Below are positions 9,592-18,728 of a DNA stretch of 64,000 nucleotides, in pieces. This DNA comes from Novosphingobium sp. (lineage in GTDB: Bacteria; Pseudomonadota; Alphaproteobacteria; Sphingomonadales; Sphingomonadaceae). The number at the start of each line of letters is the position of its first letter. Position 1 is the stretch's first letter. The DNA is taken from positions 310,001 through 374,000 of the forward strand of contig JAGIAR010000001.1 of assembly GCA_017744735.1 (NCBI GenBank). Reading direction: 5' to 3'. The notes below the pieces were generated by a model. That model was not told the origin of the DNA, did no database searches, and saw only the letters and a program-made list of their open reading frames with translations. The position numbers and the translations under genes were made by a program.

Positions 9592-11487
9592 ATGATCCGC
9601 TCGCTCCTCATCGCCAACCGCGGCGAAATCGCCTGCCGCGTGATCCGCACCGCGCGGCGGATGGGGATTCGCACCGTCGCGATCTATTCCGATGCGGACC
9701 GCGATGCGCTGCATGTGCGGCAGGCGGATGAGGCGGTGCATATCGGGCCGTCGCCGGCGGCCGAGAGCTATCTGGTTAGTGACAGGATCATCGCAGCGGC
9801 CAAGGCGACCGGGGCCGAGGCGATCCATCCGGGCTACGGGTTCCTCTCGGAGAACGCTGGCTTCGCGCAAGCGGTGATCGATGCCGGGCTGGTGTGGGTC
9901 GGGCCGCGACCGGAGAGCATTTCGGCAATGGGCCTGAAGGATGCGGCCAAGGCGCTGATGCAGGCCGCGGGCGTGCCGGTGACGCCGGGCTATCTGGGCG
10001 AGGACCAATCGCCCGAACGGCTTGCCGCAGAGGCCGAAGCGATCGGCTATCCGGTGCTGATCAAGGCGGTTGCGGGCGGCGGCGGCAAGGGGATGCGGCA
10101 GGTCGATGCGCCGGATATGTTCGCCGAAGCGCTCGCCTCGTGCCGCCGCGAGGCGCAGGCGAGCTTCGGCGACGACCGGGTGCTGATCGAGAGACTGATC
10201 GCCAACCCCCGCCATATCGAGGTGCAGGTGTGCGGCGACACCCGCGGCAATGTCGTCCACCTGTTCGAGCGCGATTGCTCGCTCCAACGCCGCCACCAGA
10301 AGGTGATCGAGGAAGCCCCCGCCCCCGGGATGGACGAGCCGACGCGGCGGGCGATTTGCGCGGCCGCGGTGCGCGCCGCGCAGGCGGTCGACTATGTCGG
10401 GGCGGGCACGGTCGAATTCATCGCCGACGCCTCCGAAGGCCTCCGCGCCGACCGCATCTGGTTCATGGAAATGAACACCCGCCTGCAGGTCGAACACCCG
10501 GTGACGGAGGAGATTACCGGGGTAGACTTGGTCGAATGGCAGCTGCGAGTTGCCTCGGGCGAGCCTCTGCCGCTGGCGCAGGACCAGTTGCAGATCGACG
10601 GCCATGCGATCGAGGCGCGGCTCTACGCGGAGGATCCGGCGAACGGCTTCCTGCCAAGCACCGGCACGTTCGAGGTGCTCCGCCTGCCGCGCCGCGAGCG
10701 GATCGAGACCGGGGTTGAACAAGGCAGCGAGGTCACGCCCTTCTACGATCCGATGATCGCCAAGCTGGTGGTTCACCGCGAAACCCGCGCCGCGGCGATC
10801 GAAGCGGTGGCCGCTGCGTGCGGCTCGGTCGCCGCCTGGCCGGTCAGGCAGAACGCGTGGTTCCTTGCCCGGCTGATGCGCTTGCCGGAGTTCGCCTCCG
10901 GCGCGATGACCACCGGCACGATCGCCGCCCGGATCGATCGCCTGACCGCCCGGCCGGAACCTTCGGACGAGGTGCTCGGGGTCGCCGCGATCGAAGCCTT
11001 CGCGACCCACGCCGAACCCGACGAGTGGGAGCGGCTCAAGGGCCTGATGGGTTTTCGCCTCAACGCCCCGCGCTCCGCACAGGCTTGGCTGAGCCTGGAT
11101 GGAGAGACCCGCCCGGTACAAATCGACCTGACGCTCGACGGGCCGGCGCGACACGACGTGACCGCGGCCTGGGCAATGGCCGAGCCGGTCTATTTCGAGC
11201 AGGGCGCCGCCTTCGCGATCCGGCCGGCCCGCACCGATGGCTCCGACGAAGGCGGACCGTCGAACGGCGCGATCCTCGCCCCGATGCCCGGCACAGTGAT
11301 CGCGCTCGACGTGGCGCAAGGCGACAGCGTGGCCAAGGGCCAGCGGCTGATGGTGCTCGAAGCGATGAAGATGGAACACGCGCTCGTGGCTCCCTATGAC
11401 GGCGTGGTGAGCGCGCTCAATGCCGTAGCGGGCACCCAGGTGCAGGTCGATGCGCTGCTCGCGTCGATCGGAAAGGCGGAGGACTGA
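9592..11487 (+). CDS. mccA: Methylcrotonyl-CoA carboxylase, biotin carboxylase/biotin carrier (alpha) subunit
   Basis: A 631-residue ATP- and biotin-dependent subunit. Residues 1-445 form the biotin carboxylase with the ATP-grasp domain (ANRGEIACRVIRTARR at the start, VAGGGGKGMR glycine loop near 160, MEMNTRLQVEHPVTE near 290). The C-terminal domain is a biotin carrier with the biotinylated Lys in VLEAMKMEHALV about 35 residues from the end. The middle region (about 450-555) is the BT-type bridging part expected in acyl-CoA carboxylases. It starts 2 bases after mccB, so the two subunits of one enzyme are co-translated. The stop overlaps the following maoC start by one base (TGATG). Confidence 0.94.
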   Translation: MIRSLLIANRGEIACRVIRTARRMGIRTVAIYSDADRDALHVRQADEAVHIGPSPAAESYLVSDRIIAAAKATGAEAIHPGYGFLSENAGFAQAVIDAGLVWVGPRPESISAMGLKDAAKALMQAAGVPVTPGYLGEDQSPERLAAEAEAIGYPVLIKAVAGGGGKGMRQVDAPDMFAEALASCRREAQASFGDDRVLIERLIANPRHIEVQVCGDTRGNVVHLFERDCSLQRRHQKVIEEAPAPGMDEPTRRAICAAAVRAAQAVDYVGAGTVEFIADASEGLRADRIWFMEMNTRLQVEHPVTEEITGVDLVEWQLRVASGEPLPLAQDQLQIDGHAIEARLYAEDPANGFLPSTGTFEVLRLPRRERIETGVEQGSEVTPFYDPMIAKLVVHRETRAAAIEAVAAACGSVAAWPVRQNAWFLARLMRLPEFASGAMTTGTIAARIDRLTARPEPSDEVLGVAAIEAFATHAEPDEWERLKGLMGFRLNAPRSAQAWLSLDGETRPVQIDLTLDGPARHDVTAAWAMAEPVYFEQGAAFAIRPARTDGSDEGGPSNGAILAPMPGTVIALDVAQGDSVAKGQRLMVLEAMKMEHALVAPYDGVVSALNAVAGTQVQVDALLASIGKAED

Positions 11488-11939
11488 TGGCCGGGCGCTG
11501 TTTCGACCAATGGGCAATCGGCGACCACCTCGCCCACGAAGTGCGGCGCACGGTCACCGAGACCGACAATCTGCTGTTCACGGTGATGACCCACAACCCG
11601 CAGCCGCTGCATCTCGACGCCGAGGCCGCCAAGGCGAGCGAGTTCGGCCGGATCCTGGTCAACGGCACCTTCACCTTCGCGCTGATGGTCGGCCTTTCGG
11701 TCGGCGACACCACACTGGGTTCGCTGATCGCCAACCTCGGCTACGACAAGCTCGTCCACCCCGCCCCGGTCTTCATCGGCGACACGCTGCGCGCGGAGAC
11801 GTGGGTGGAGGACCTGCGCCCCAGCCGCTCGCGCCCCGAGGCCGGGATCGTGACCTTCCGGCACCGGCTGTTCAACCAGGCCGACGATGTGGTGTGCGAG
11901 TGCCTGCGCAGCGCGCTGGTCAGGAAATCCGCCGCTTGA
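11487..11939 (+). CDS. MaoC-family dehydratase-like protein, last gene of the bkd/liu operon
   Basis: A 150-residue hot-dog-fold protein of the MaoC group, whose members hydrate enoyl-CoA double bonds. The hydratase motif region reads THNPQPLHLDAEAA at about residues 36-49. Aligned with the DxNPxH motif of (R)-enoyl-CoA hydratases, the catalytic Asp position is Asn (N-P-Q-P-L-H) while the His is kept, a variant seen in some MaoC subfamilies. It overlaps mccA by one base and so belongs to the operon. It sits where a 3-methylglutaconyl-CoA hydratase would be expected, because no crotonase-type liuC is present, but that role is only an inference; it may act on another CoA ester. Confidence 0.8.
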   Translation: MAGRCFDQWAIGDHLAHEVRRTVTETDNLLFTVMTHNPQPLHLDAEAAKASEFGRILVNGTFTFALMVGLSVGDTTLGSLIANLGYDKLVHPAPVFIGDTLRAETWVEDLRPSRSRPEAGIVTFRHRLFNQADDVVCECLRSALVRKSAA

Positions 11940-11963
11940 GGAACCTTCCGCAAAGCTTCGAAT

Positions 11964-11989
11964 AAAAAGGTAGCATTTATTCCCTTTAT
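11964..11989 (+). promoter_or_regulatory. Module-1 shared element, copy A (upstream of the ABM-hyuAB operon)
   Basis: An AT-rich 26-base element in an otherwise GC-rich gap, starting AAAAAGGTAG and ending in ATTTATTCCCTTTAT on the plus strand, 74 bases before the ABM gene. It matches the element at 24946-24971 (opposite strand) at 24 of 26 positions and shares AAAAAGGTAG with 22972-22996. It reads in the same direction relative to the downstream gene in all three cases. Likely a promoter/operator; the regulator is not proven. Confidence 0.6.
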
Positions 11990-12062
11990 CCCATAAATCG
12001 CAGGTATCGGCGAACGGCGGCGCGCCCCGCGCCATCCGTCTTCCCGCGATCTGGAGCATGGG

Positions 12063-12392
12063 ATGATCCGAACCCTCTTGAGAATGAAGGTCAAACCGGG
12101 CCGCGAGCGCGACGTTGCCGCAATCTTCGAGGAACGGCGGATCGACGAGCGCGCAATGGCGATGCCCGGCTGCCTGGGTGTGGAATTGAGCATGATCCCG
12201 GGCGCAGGGACGATGGTCTCGACCGCGCTCTGGACGTCGCGACAAGCCTATCAGGGATGGCTCGATACCGCAGGCCGCGCGGACGACATTGCCCTGCTGA
12301 TGCCGCTTCTGGCCGAAGGCCCCGACGCGATCGGACCCTCCGAGATCTGCGAGATTCTCCTCGCCTCGCCCCATCCCCTTTCCGGAGACTGA
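12063..12392 (+). CDS. Small ABM-type (antibiotic biosynthesis monooxygenase-like) alpha/beta-barrel protein
   Basis: A 109-residue protein with the dimeric alpha/beta-barrel pattern: a first strand (MIRTLLRMKVKPG), helix with RERDVAAIFEERR, an MPGCLGVELSM strand, and the WTSRQAYQGWLDT segment typical of ABM-domain proteins. Members are cofactor-free quinone-forming monooxygenases, haem-degrading enzymes, or simple binding proteins, so the reaction cannot be named. It is the first gene of the unit that continues with hyuA one base after its stop, and it lies just behind the shared module-1 element. Its association with a hydantoinase pair is unusual. Confidence 0.65.
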   Translation: MIRTLLRMKVKPGRERDVAAIFEERRIDERAMAMPGCLGVELSMIPGAGTMVSTALWTSRQAYQGWLDTAGRADDIALLMPLLAEGPDAIGPSEICEILLASPHPLSGD

Positions 12393-12393
12393 C

Positions 12394-14406
12394 GTGAGTT
12401 CAAGCCGCTTGCGGGTTGGCGTCGATATCGGCGGCACCTTTACCGATATTGTCGTGATGGATCCGGATGCCGGGACGACCGTGACCCACAAGGTCCCGAG
12501 CACGCCGGTCGATCCGGGACTCGGCATGCTCGCCGGGCTCGACGAACTCGGGATCACGCGCGAGATCGGCTTCCTGGTCCATGGAACGACCGCCGGCCTC
12601 AACGCGATTCTCTCGCGAGCGGGCGAACGGGTCGCACTGCTCACCACGGCCGGCTTCCGCGACGTATTGCTGCTGCAGAGGGCGGGCAACCCGAACATCT
12701 GGAGCCTGCGCTCGCAAAAGCCGGAACCGCTGGTGGCGGAAGGCGACATCCATACCGTGCGCGAACGGATGCGCCATGACGGCAGCGTCGAGCTGGAGCT
12801 CGATCCCGCGGACGTCGCGCATTTCGCCGAATGGCTGAAGGCCGAAGGGATCGGCAGCGTTGCGGTCTGCCTGCTCCACGCGCACCGGCATCCGGCCCAC
12901 GAGCTGGCGGTCGGCGCGATGTTGCGCGAACAGCTGCCCGGCCTGTCGGTGGTGCTGTCGCACGAGGTTGCGCCCGAACAGGGCGAATTCGAGCGCAGCT
13001 CCACCACCGTCGCGACCGGCTATGTCTCGCGCACGGTCGATCGCTATCTCTCGACCCTGGTGCGGGAATTGAGCGCGCGCGAATGCCCCGCCCCGCTCCA
13101 CGTGATGCGTTCCAGCGGCGGGATCTGCGGCGCCGAGATGGTGGCGCGCCAGCCGATCCAGACGATCCTCTCGGGCCCGGCTGGCGGCGTCGTCGCGGTC
13201 GAGACGGTTGCCCGCACGCTCGGCCGGGCCAACGTGATCGGGATCGACATGGGCGGCACCTCGTCCGACGTCAGCATGGTGGTCGATGGCGCGATCGCGC
13301 TGGCCGCCGAATGCGACATCGCCGGGCAGGTGATGAAGATGCCGGTGGTCGAACTGCACACGATCGGCGCGGGCGGCGGCTCGATCGCGCGGGCCGAGGC
13401 CGGCGGGCTGCGGGTCGGCCCGCAGAGCGCGGGCGTTACCCCCGGCCCCGCCTGCTACGGCCGCGGGGGCAACCAGCCAACGGTGACCGACGCGCAGGTC
13501 CTGCTCGGACGGATCGACCCCGACTGGTTCCTCGGCGGGCAGATGAAACTCGACACCGCGGCCGCACAGGCCGCGATGGACCGGCTGGCTGCGGAAATCG
13601 GCCTCGATGCGGGCGGTGCCGCCGAGGGGATCCTTGCAGTCGCAAACGGGATGATGGCCAATGCGATCCGCACGCTGACGATGCGCCGCGGGATCGACGT
13701 GCGCGACTTTTCGCTGCTCGCTTTCGGCGGCGCGGGGCCGCTCCACGGAGTGGCGCTGGCGGAGGAACTCGGGATCGAGGAAGTGATCGTGCCGTTCGGC
13801 ACCGGGGTGCTGTCCGCCTGGGGCATGCTCCACGCCGACATCCGGCACGACGTCTCGACCCCGTTCACCGGTGCGGTCGGCTCGCACGAGACCACGGCCG
13901 CACTCGGCGCGACGGTCGCATCGCTCCGCGCGAAAGGCGCCGCGCTGCTGGCCGAGGAAGGCGTCCCCGCCAAGGCCTGCGCTTACGTGGTCTCGTTCGA
14001 CATGCGCTACATCGGCCAGGAGCATCCGATTTCGGTTCCGATGCGCGACGGCGAGGATCTGCTGACCGATTTTCACGCCGCCTATCGCGCGCGCTTCGGC
14101 CACGCGATGCCCGAGGCGCCGGTCGAATTCGTGCAGGCGCGGCTTGCGGCGACCGGCCGCATCGGCACGCACGCCCGCGGCACCTCGGCAGCCCGTGAAG
14201 ACCGGCCCGCCACCACCCGCACGATCCGCATCGCCGGCACCGACCACAGCGCTGCGATCGTCCACCGCGAGGCGCTGTCGGCGGACGAAACGATCGCCGG
14301 GCCCGCCGTCATTCTCGAGGCGGGCTCGACCACGCTGGTGCCGCCGGGCTGGGCCGCCCGGCTGGAGACCGCGGGAGCGTTGATCGTCAGGAAGGCAAAA
14401 GCATGA
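12394..14406 (+). CDS. hyuA: Hydantoinase/oxoprolinase-family protein, A subunit
   Basis: A 670-residue ATP-dependent amidohydrolase subunit. Residues 8-180 carry the Hydant_A_N domain with the phosphate loop DIGGTFTDIVVMD; residues about 195-490 carry the hydantoinase A ATPase-fold domain with GIDMGGTSSDVSMV; the remaining C-terminus is the 5-oxoprolinase-type tail. HyuA and HyuB together open cyclic amides (N-methylhydantoin, 5-oxoproline, caprolactam) or, in acetone/acetophenone carboxylases, carboxylate ketones, always at the cost of ATP. No additional carboxylase subunits are present, so a ring-opening role is more likely than a carboxylase. The GTG start at 12394 has GGAG 8 bases before it. 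The stop overlaps hyuB (ATGA). Confidence 0.88.
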   Translation: MSSSRLRVGVDIGGTFTDIVVMDPDAGTTVTHKVPSTPVDPGLGMLAGLDELGITREIGFLVHGTTAGLNAILSRAGERVALLTTAGFRDVLLLQRAGNPNIWSLRSQKPEPLVAEGDIHTVRERMRHDGSVELELDPADVAHFAEWLKAEGIGSVAVCLLHAHRHPAHELAVGAMLREQLPGLSVVLSHEVAPEQGEFERSSTTVATGYVSRTVDRYLSTLVRELSARECPAPLHVMRSSGGICGAEMVARQPIQTILSGPAGGVVAVETVARTLGRANVIGIDMGGTSSDVSMVVDGAIALAAECDIAGQVMKMPVVELHTIGAGGGSIARAEAGGLRVGPQSAGVTPGPACYGRGGNQPTVTDAQVLLGRIDPDWFLGGQMKLDTAAAQAAMDRLAAEIGLDAGGAAEGILAVANGMMANAIRTLTMRRGIDVRDFSLLAFGGAGPLHGVALAEELGIEEVIVPFGTGVLSAWGMLHADIRHDVSTPFTGAVGSHETTAALGATVASLRAKGAALLAEEGVPAKACAYVVSFDMRYIGQEHPISVPMRDGEDLLTDFHAAYRARFGHAMPEAPVEFVQARLAATGRIGTHARGTSAAREDRPATTRTIRIAGTDHSAAIVHREALSADETIAGPAVILEAGSTTLVPPGWAARLETAGALIVRKAKA

Positions 14407-15983
14407 GCGCCGACGTCGTCACCACCGAGATCGTCCGCAACCTGTTCCTCTCCGCCGCGGAAGACATGCGCGCGGTTCTGGTGCGCTCGGCGTTCCAGCC
14501 GCTGATCTACGAGAACGAGGATGCGGCGGTCGCACTCATGGACCGCAACGCCGACGTGCTCGGCCAGTCGAGCGGCTTGCCATTGTTCCTCGGCAATCTG
14601 GACGAGGCGCTGAAGGAGGCTCTGAAGCTGCGCGGCGGGACCGCTTGGCTGAAGGACGGCGACATCGTCTGCTTCAACGATCCCTATATCCAGGGCACGC
14701 ATCTCAACGACCTGACGATGTTCGGCCCGGTGTTCTTCGGCGGCGAGATCGTCGGCTATGTGGCAACGCGCGCGGATGTCACCGACGTCGGCGGGCAGGA
14801 TCCCGGCGGCGGCACCGAGACCACCGAAGTCTATCAGGAAGGCCTGCGGCTCGGCCCGATCAAGATCTGCACCGCCGAAGGCCCGGTCGAGGATTTCATC
14901 GACACTTTCCGCCGCGCCAGCCGCAGCCGCGACCTGGTGGTGGGCGATCTCAACGCGATGATCGCCGCCTGCCGCACCGGCCGCCAGCGGCTGATCGAGA
15001 TTTGCGGGCGCTTCGGGGTCGCAACCGTCGAAGCCTGCCGCGACGAAATCTTCCGCCAGAGCGCCGAGGCCGATCGCCGGACCGTCGCCGCGATTCCCGA
15101 CGGGGTCTATGGCGGCACGGGCGAGATGGACGATAACGGCATTGCGATCGGCCAGCCCGTGCCGATCGAGCTCAAGCTTACCGTGGCCGGCGACCGGATG
15201 ATCGTGGACCTCACCGGCAGCCCGGAGTCGCAATACGGCCCGGTCAATTGCGGCCGTGCCCAGACGGTCGCCGCGATCCGGGTCGCGTACAAATTGCTGT
15301 TCGCCTCCGATCGCTCGTTCGACGGGGGATGTTTCGCCAATATCGAGGTGCTGACCCGCCCGGGATCGATGCATCACGCTTTAGAGCCGGCCTCGTGCGC
15401 CTGGTATTACACCTCGCTCGGCCTGCTGATCGACCTGTTCATCAGCGCCTTTGCGGATGTCCTGCCCGATCGGGTCACCGCCGCGCAGTTCGGGGATTCG
15501 ATGGTCACCTATTTCACCGGCCCCGACGCGAACGACCCCACTGCCGAATATATGTGCGTGGAGGCCCATGCGGGCGGCTGGGGCGCATCTTCCGCCGGCC
15601 AGGGCGCCGACGGCATGATCAACTGCACCAACGGCAGCTTCCGCAACACGCCGATCGAGGCATTCGAGGCGCGCTATCCGATCACGATCACCGAATACGC
15701 CCTGCGCCGCGGCTCGGGCGGTGCCGGGCGCCATCGCGGCGGGTGCGGGATCGTGCGGCGTTATCGCTGCGACGCGCCCACGCAGTTCTTCCTGTGGTTC
15801 GACCGCTCGCGCACCCCCGGCTGGGGTTTGAAGGGCGGCGAAGCCGGCCTGCCGCCGCGCGTCGAGATAGAAGGCAGCGTCAACCGCACCGACCTGCTCA
15901 AGGCCAACGGGCTGCGGCTGGCGGCCGGCGACCGGGTGACGCTGATGACCGGCGGCGGAGGCGGTTTCGGTGCCGCCGGCTGA
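14403..15983 (+). CDS. hyuB: Hydantoinase/oxoprolinase-family protein, B subunit
   Basis: A 526-residue partner of HyuA. It has the Hydant_B pattern across its length: FLSAAEDMRAVLVRSAFQPLIYE at the start, DIVCFNDPYIQGTHLNDLTMFGPVF near 100, DLTGSPESQYGPVNCG near 265, and the Gly-rich C-terminus RRGSGGAGRHRGGCGIVRRY and TGGGGGFG. Length is normal for a separate B subunit. The substrate is unknown. The start overlaps hyuA by four bases, and its last 14 bases overlap the GTG start of the permease, so enzyme and transporter are co-translated, suggesting that the permease imports the HyuAB substrate or a precursor. Confidence 0.88.
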   Translation: MSADVVTTEIVRNLFLSAAEDMRAVLVRSAFQPLIYENEDAAVALMDRNADVLGQSSGLPLFLGNLDEALKEALKLRGGTAWLKDGDIVCFNDPYIQGTHLNDLTMFGPVFFGGEIVGYVATRADVTDVGGQDPGGGTETTEVYQEGLRLGPIKICTAEGPVEDFIDTFRRASRSRDLVVGDLNAMIAACRTGRQRLIEICGRFGVATVEACRDEIFRQSAEADRRTVAAIPDGVYGGTGEMDDNGIAIGQPVPIELKLTVAGDRMIVDLTGSPESQYGPVNCGRAQTVAAIRVAYKLLFASDRSFDGGCFANIEVLTRPGSMHHALEPASCAWYYTSLGLLIDLFISAFADVLPDRVTAAQFGDSMVTYFTGPDANDPTAEYMCVEAHAGGWGASSAGQGADGMINCTNGSFRNTPIEAFEARYPITITEYALRRGSGGAGRHRGGCGIVRRYRCDAPTQFFLWFDRSRTPGWGLKGGEAGLPPRVEIEGSVNRTDLLKANGLRLAAGDRVTLMTGGGGGFGAAG

Positions 15984-17436
15984 GGGAGGCGCCACCATCC
16001 CGGCCGACGCGCACAGGCCCGTTCCCGGGGGGCTCCGCGTGCGGGACATCACCTTCTTCGTCGTCGCCGCCGCCGCGCCGCTCGGCTACGCGGTCGGCTC
16101 GGTGCCGCTGGCGATCGGGCGCGGCGGGATCGGCACCGCGGGCATGTTCCTGCTGGTGGGGCTGTTCCTGGCGCTGTTCGCGGTCGGCTATGTCGCGATG
16201 TCGCGCCATATCGCCAATGCCGGGGCGCTGTTCTCCTACGTGGCGGCCGGGCTCGGCCGTCCTCTGGGCCTTGGCACCGCCTTCGTCGCTGTGCTCGCCT
16301 ATGCGCTGGCCGCAACCGGCTCGATCGGCGCCTTCGCGGTGTTCGGGATGCAGGCTTTGCAATCGCTCACCGGGATCGCCTCACCGTGGTGGGTCTGGGG
16401 ACTCGGCGCGACTTTCGCGATGGCCGGGCTCGGGCTGCTCAACGTCGATCTCAACGTGAAGCTGCTCGGCTTCGTGATGGTCATCGAGGTGGCGGTTCTG
16501 CTGATCCTGTCGTTCGGGATCGTGGTTGCCGGCGGCGCCGAGGGACTGTCTTTCGACGCGCTGCGTCCGACTGCGATCGCCGGAGGCCAGACCGGGGTGA
16601 TCCTGATGCTGACCTTCGCCGCCTTCTCGGGCTTCGAGGCGACCGCCCTGTTCCGCGAGGAAGCGCGCGATCCGGAACGGACGGTGCGCCGAGCCGCATT
16701 TCTCTCGATTGCGGCGATCGCGCTGATCCAGGCCTTGGTGACCTGGGCGGTGGTGCAGGCCTTCGGAAGCAAGGCCATGGCCGCGGCAAACGCGCAGCCG
16801 ACCGAGCTGTTCTTCATCGCCGCGCGCAGTTTCGTCGGTGGCTGGCTGGCGAATGTGATGACCGTGCTGGTGGTGACGAGCTGGTTCGCGTCGATCCTGG
16901 CATTCCACAACGCGACCGCGCGCTATCTCCACGTGCTGGGGCGCGACGGCGCGATCCCCGGCGTGCTGGCCAGGCGTTCGGGCAAGACCGGAGCGCCGTG
17001 GGTCGCCAGCCTGCTGCACAGCGGTTTCAGCCTGGCCGCCGTGCTCTGCTGCATCGGCTGGGGGCTGGATCCCTATCTCGACTTCTTCGTGGTCGGCAGC
17101 GTGCCCGTCTCGGTCAGCATCCCGGCGATGGAATGCCTGACGGCGATCGCGATCTTCGCATTCTTCCTGCGTGACCGGCGCGGACAGTCAGTCTGGATCG
17201 TGCGGGTCGCACCGCTGCTGTCCGCCGTGCTGCTGGGCGCGGTGCTCTATTTCGTGCTCGATAACATCCCGTTCTACACCGCGCGCGAAGGTGCCGTGAA
17301 CTGGATCATGCCGAGCCTCAATCTGGCGGTGCTCGGCGCCGGGATTGCGCGGGCGCTGCAGCTGCGCCGAAGCCGGCCCGGATTGTACCGGCGGATCGGG
17401 CACTGGGGCGAAGCTTCCGCAAGCGCGCGGAGCTGA
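15970..17436 (+). CDS. APC-superfamily amino acid/amine permease
   Basis: A 488-residue inner-membrane permease with about 12 predicted helices. The first helix region (VRDITFFVVAAAAPLGYAVGSVPLAI) and the FSGFEATALFREEARDPERTVRRA segment after helix 6 are typical of APC-family proton-coupled amino acid or amine importers. It starts with GTG inside the end of hyuB and is the last gene of the ABM-hyuA-hyuB unit. Inference: uptake of a cyclic amide, amino acid or amine for HyuAB. The convergent MFS gene ends only 11 bases beyond its stop, and no terminator hairpin is visible there. Confidence 0.85.
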   Translation: MPPAEGGATIPADAHRPVPGGLRVRDITFFVVAAAAPLGYAVGSVPLAIGRGGIGTAGMFLLVGLFLALFAVGYVAMSRHIANAGALFSYVAAGLGRPLGLGTAFVAVLAYALAATGSIGAFAVFGMQALQSLTGIASPWWVWGLGATFAMAGLGLLNVDLNVKLLGFVMVIEVAVLLILSFGIVVAGGAEGLSFDALRPTAIAGGQTGVILMLTFAAFSGFEATALFREEARDPERTVRRAAFLSIAAIALIQALVTWAVVQAFGSKAMAAANAQPTELFFIAARSFVGGWLANVMTVLVVTSWFASILAFHNATARYLHVLGRDGAIPGVLARRSGKTGAPWVASLLHSGFSLAAVLCCIGWGLDPYLDFFVVGSVPVSVSIPAMECLTAIAIFAFFLRDRRGQSVWIVRVAPLLSAVLLGAVLYFVLDNIPFYTAREGAVNWIMPSLNLAVLGAGIARALQLRRSRPGLYRRIGHWGEASASARS

Positions 17437-17447
17437 GGACGGACCGG

Positions 17448-18689
17448 TTAGGCCCGGAACCTGGCCCCCACTGCGCTGAGCATCACCAGCGCGGCGCTGA
17501 CCAGGAAGGCGACTGCGGTCGCGAGAATGGCTACGGTGAAATCGCCGCCCTCGACGATCCGGCCGACCAGCGCCGGCCCCAGCGCGAAGCCGCCCATCAT
17601 GCAGATGTTGGCCGCCAGCGCGACCCGCCCGGGGGAGGCCGATATGCGGTTGAGCAGGATGAAGAAGAACGGCGTGATGAAGGTGATCATCACGTTGAAC
17701 AACGAGATGGATCCCGCGAACAGCAGGTACTGGCCGGCTTCAAGCAATCCCAGCGTGACCACGGCCATCGCCGCGCTGATAATCAGGATCGTCGGCAGTG
17801 GCCGCAGCCTGACGGTCAGCATGGTCGCCAGCATCGTCCCGACAAGCGCCATTCCCACGCCCAGGGCGACGGCGTTGGCGCTGGCTTGCGGGGCGTGCCC
17901 GGCCAACCGCCCGATCCGGTCGAAATAGACCCATATGCCCGAATTCGCGCAATACTGGACGAACAGCGCAAGCAGCACGATCGCAATGCCGACAAAGGAT
18001 ACGTGCCGCCCTCTCTCCGTTGCGCCACTCGCCGCCTCCGGAGCCGCGGTCTCGACCGTACGGGACGGGAAATACCGCACCACCAGCAGCGACAGCACGC
18101 AGGCGCCAGCGATTCCGAAATAGGCGGCGGGCAGCCCCCAACGCGCGAATACCAGCGGCATCAGCGGCTGGAATACCAGCCCGGTCAGATAGGGCGTGCC
18201 GTAGAAGATCGCGATCAGCCGCTCGTTGCCGTGCACCGTCGCCTGCGCGGTCACCGCCACCGACCACAGCAGGCCCGAACAGAGCCCGCCGAGGAAGATC
18301 GCGGCGACCAGCAGCGCGGGATTGTCGAAGAACGACGGGATCGCGAGGTTGATCGCGGCATAGGCGCACAGGCACACGATCGCGGTCAGCCGCAGCGGCC
18401 AACCCTTGCGGTGCATGAAGAACAGCGCCGCCACGGTGGCGAGCGCGGAACCGACCGAGGAGGTCGAAGCAAGTTCGCCCAGCAGCCGATCATCGAAATG
18501 CAGGAACTGCGCCATCCCCGACAGCAGCAAGGGCGAGAGCGCGATGTCGGCATTGCCCGCGATTCCCGCGGCCAGGATCGCCACGGAAAGGCCGAAGTAC
18601 ATTCTTCCTTTGCCGGGCGCCCTCGCCTGCGGTTCCTTGGCCCCAGCCCCGTCCAACGCTTCGGGAAACGGGTTTGCGTCATGCAGCAT
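17448..18689 (-). CDS. Major facilitator superfamily transporter (sulfotransferase neighbour)
   Basis: A 413-residue, roughly 12-helix MFS protein. After a 28-residue polar leader the helices run from MYFGLSVAILAAGIAGNADI to the C-terminus, with the short polar loop between helices 2 and 3 (MHRKGWPLR) in a weak form of the MFS signature. The substrate cannot be inferred. It is the third gene of a minus-strand unit (TonB receptor, TPR-sulfotransferase, this MFS) with gaps of 46 and 39 bases. A role in import across the inner membrane of what the TonB receptor brings into the periplasm is a reasonable guess. Confidence 0.8.
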   Translation of the reverse strand: MLHDANPFPEALDGAGAKEPQARAPGKGRMYFGLSVAILAAGIAGNADIALSPLLLSGMAQFLHFDDRLLGELASTSSVGSALATVAALFFMHRKGWPLRLTAIVCLCAYAAINLAIPSFFDNPALLVAAIFLGGLCSGLLWSVAVTAQATVHGNERLIAIFYGTPYLTGLVFQPLMPLVFARWGLPAAYFGIAGACVLSLLVVRYFPSRTVETAAPEAASGATERGRHVSFVGIAIVLLALFVQYCANSGIWVYFDRIGRLAGHAPQASANAVALGVGMALVGTMLATMLTVRLRPLPTILIISAAMAVVTLGLLEAGQYLLFAGSISLFNVMITFITPFFFILLNRISASPGRVALAANICMMGGFALGPALVGRIVEGGDFTVAILATAVAFLVSAALVMLSAVGARFRA

Positions 18690-18728
18690 CGGACATTCGG
18701 CCTTCCTTCAAAAACGGGGCATTGCGGG

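Noticed and set aside
9454-11517. Long minus-strand open frame opposite mccA
   Set aside because: It is a shadow of a textbook biotin carboxylase gene with ATP-grasp and biotinyl motifs on the plus strand.
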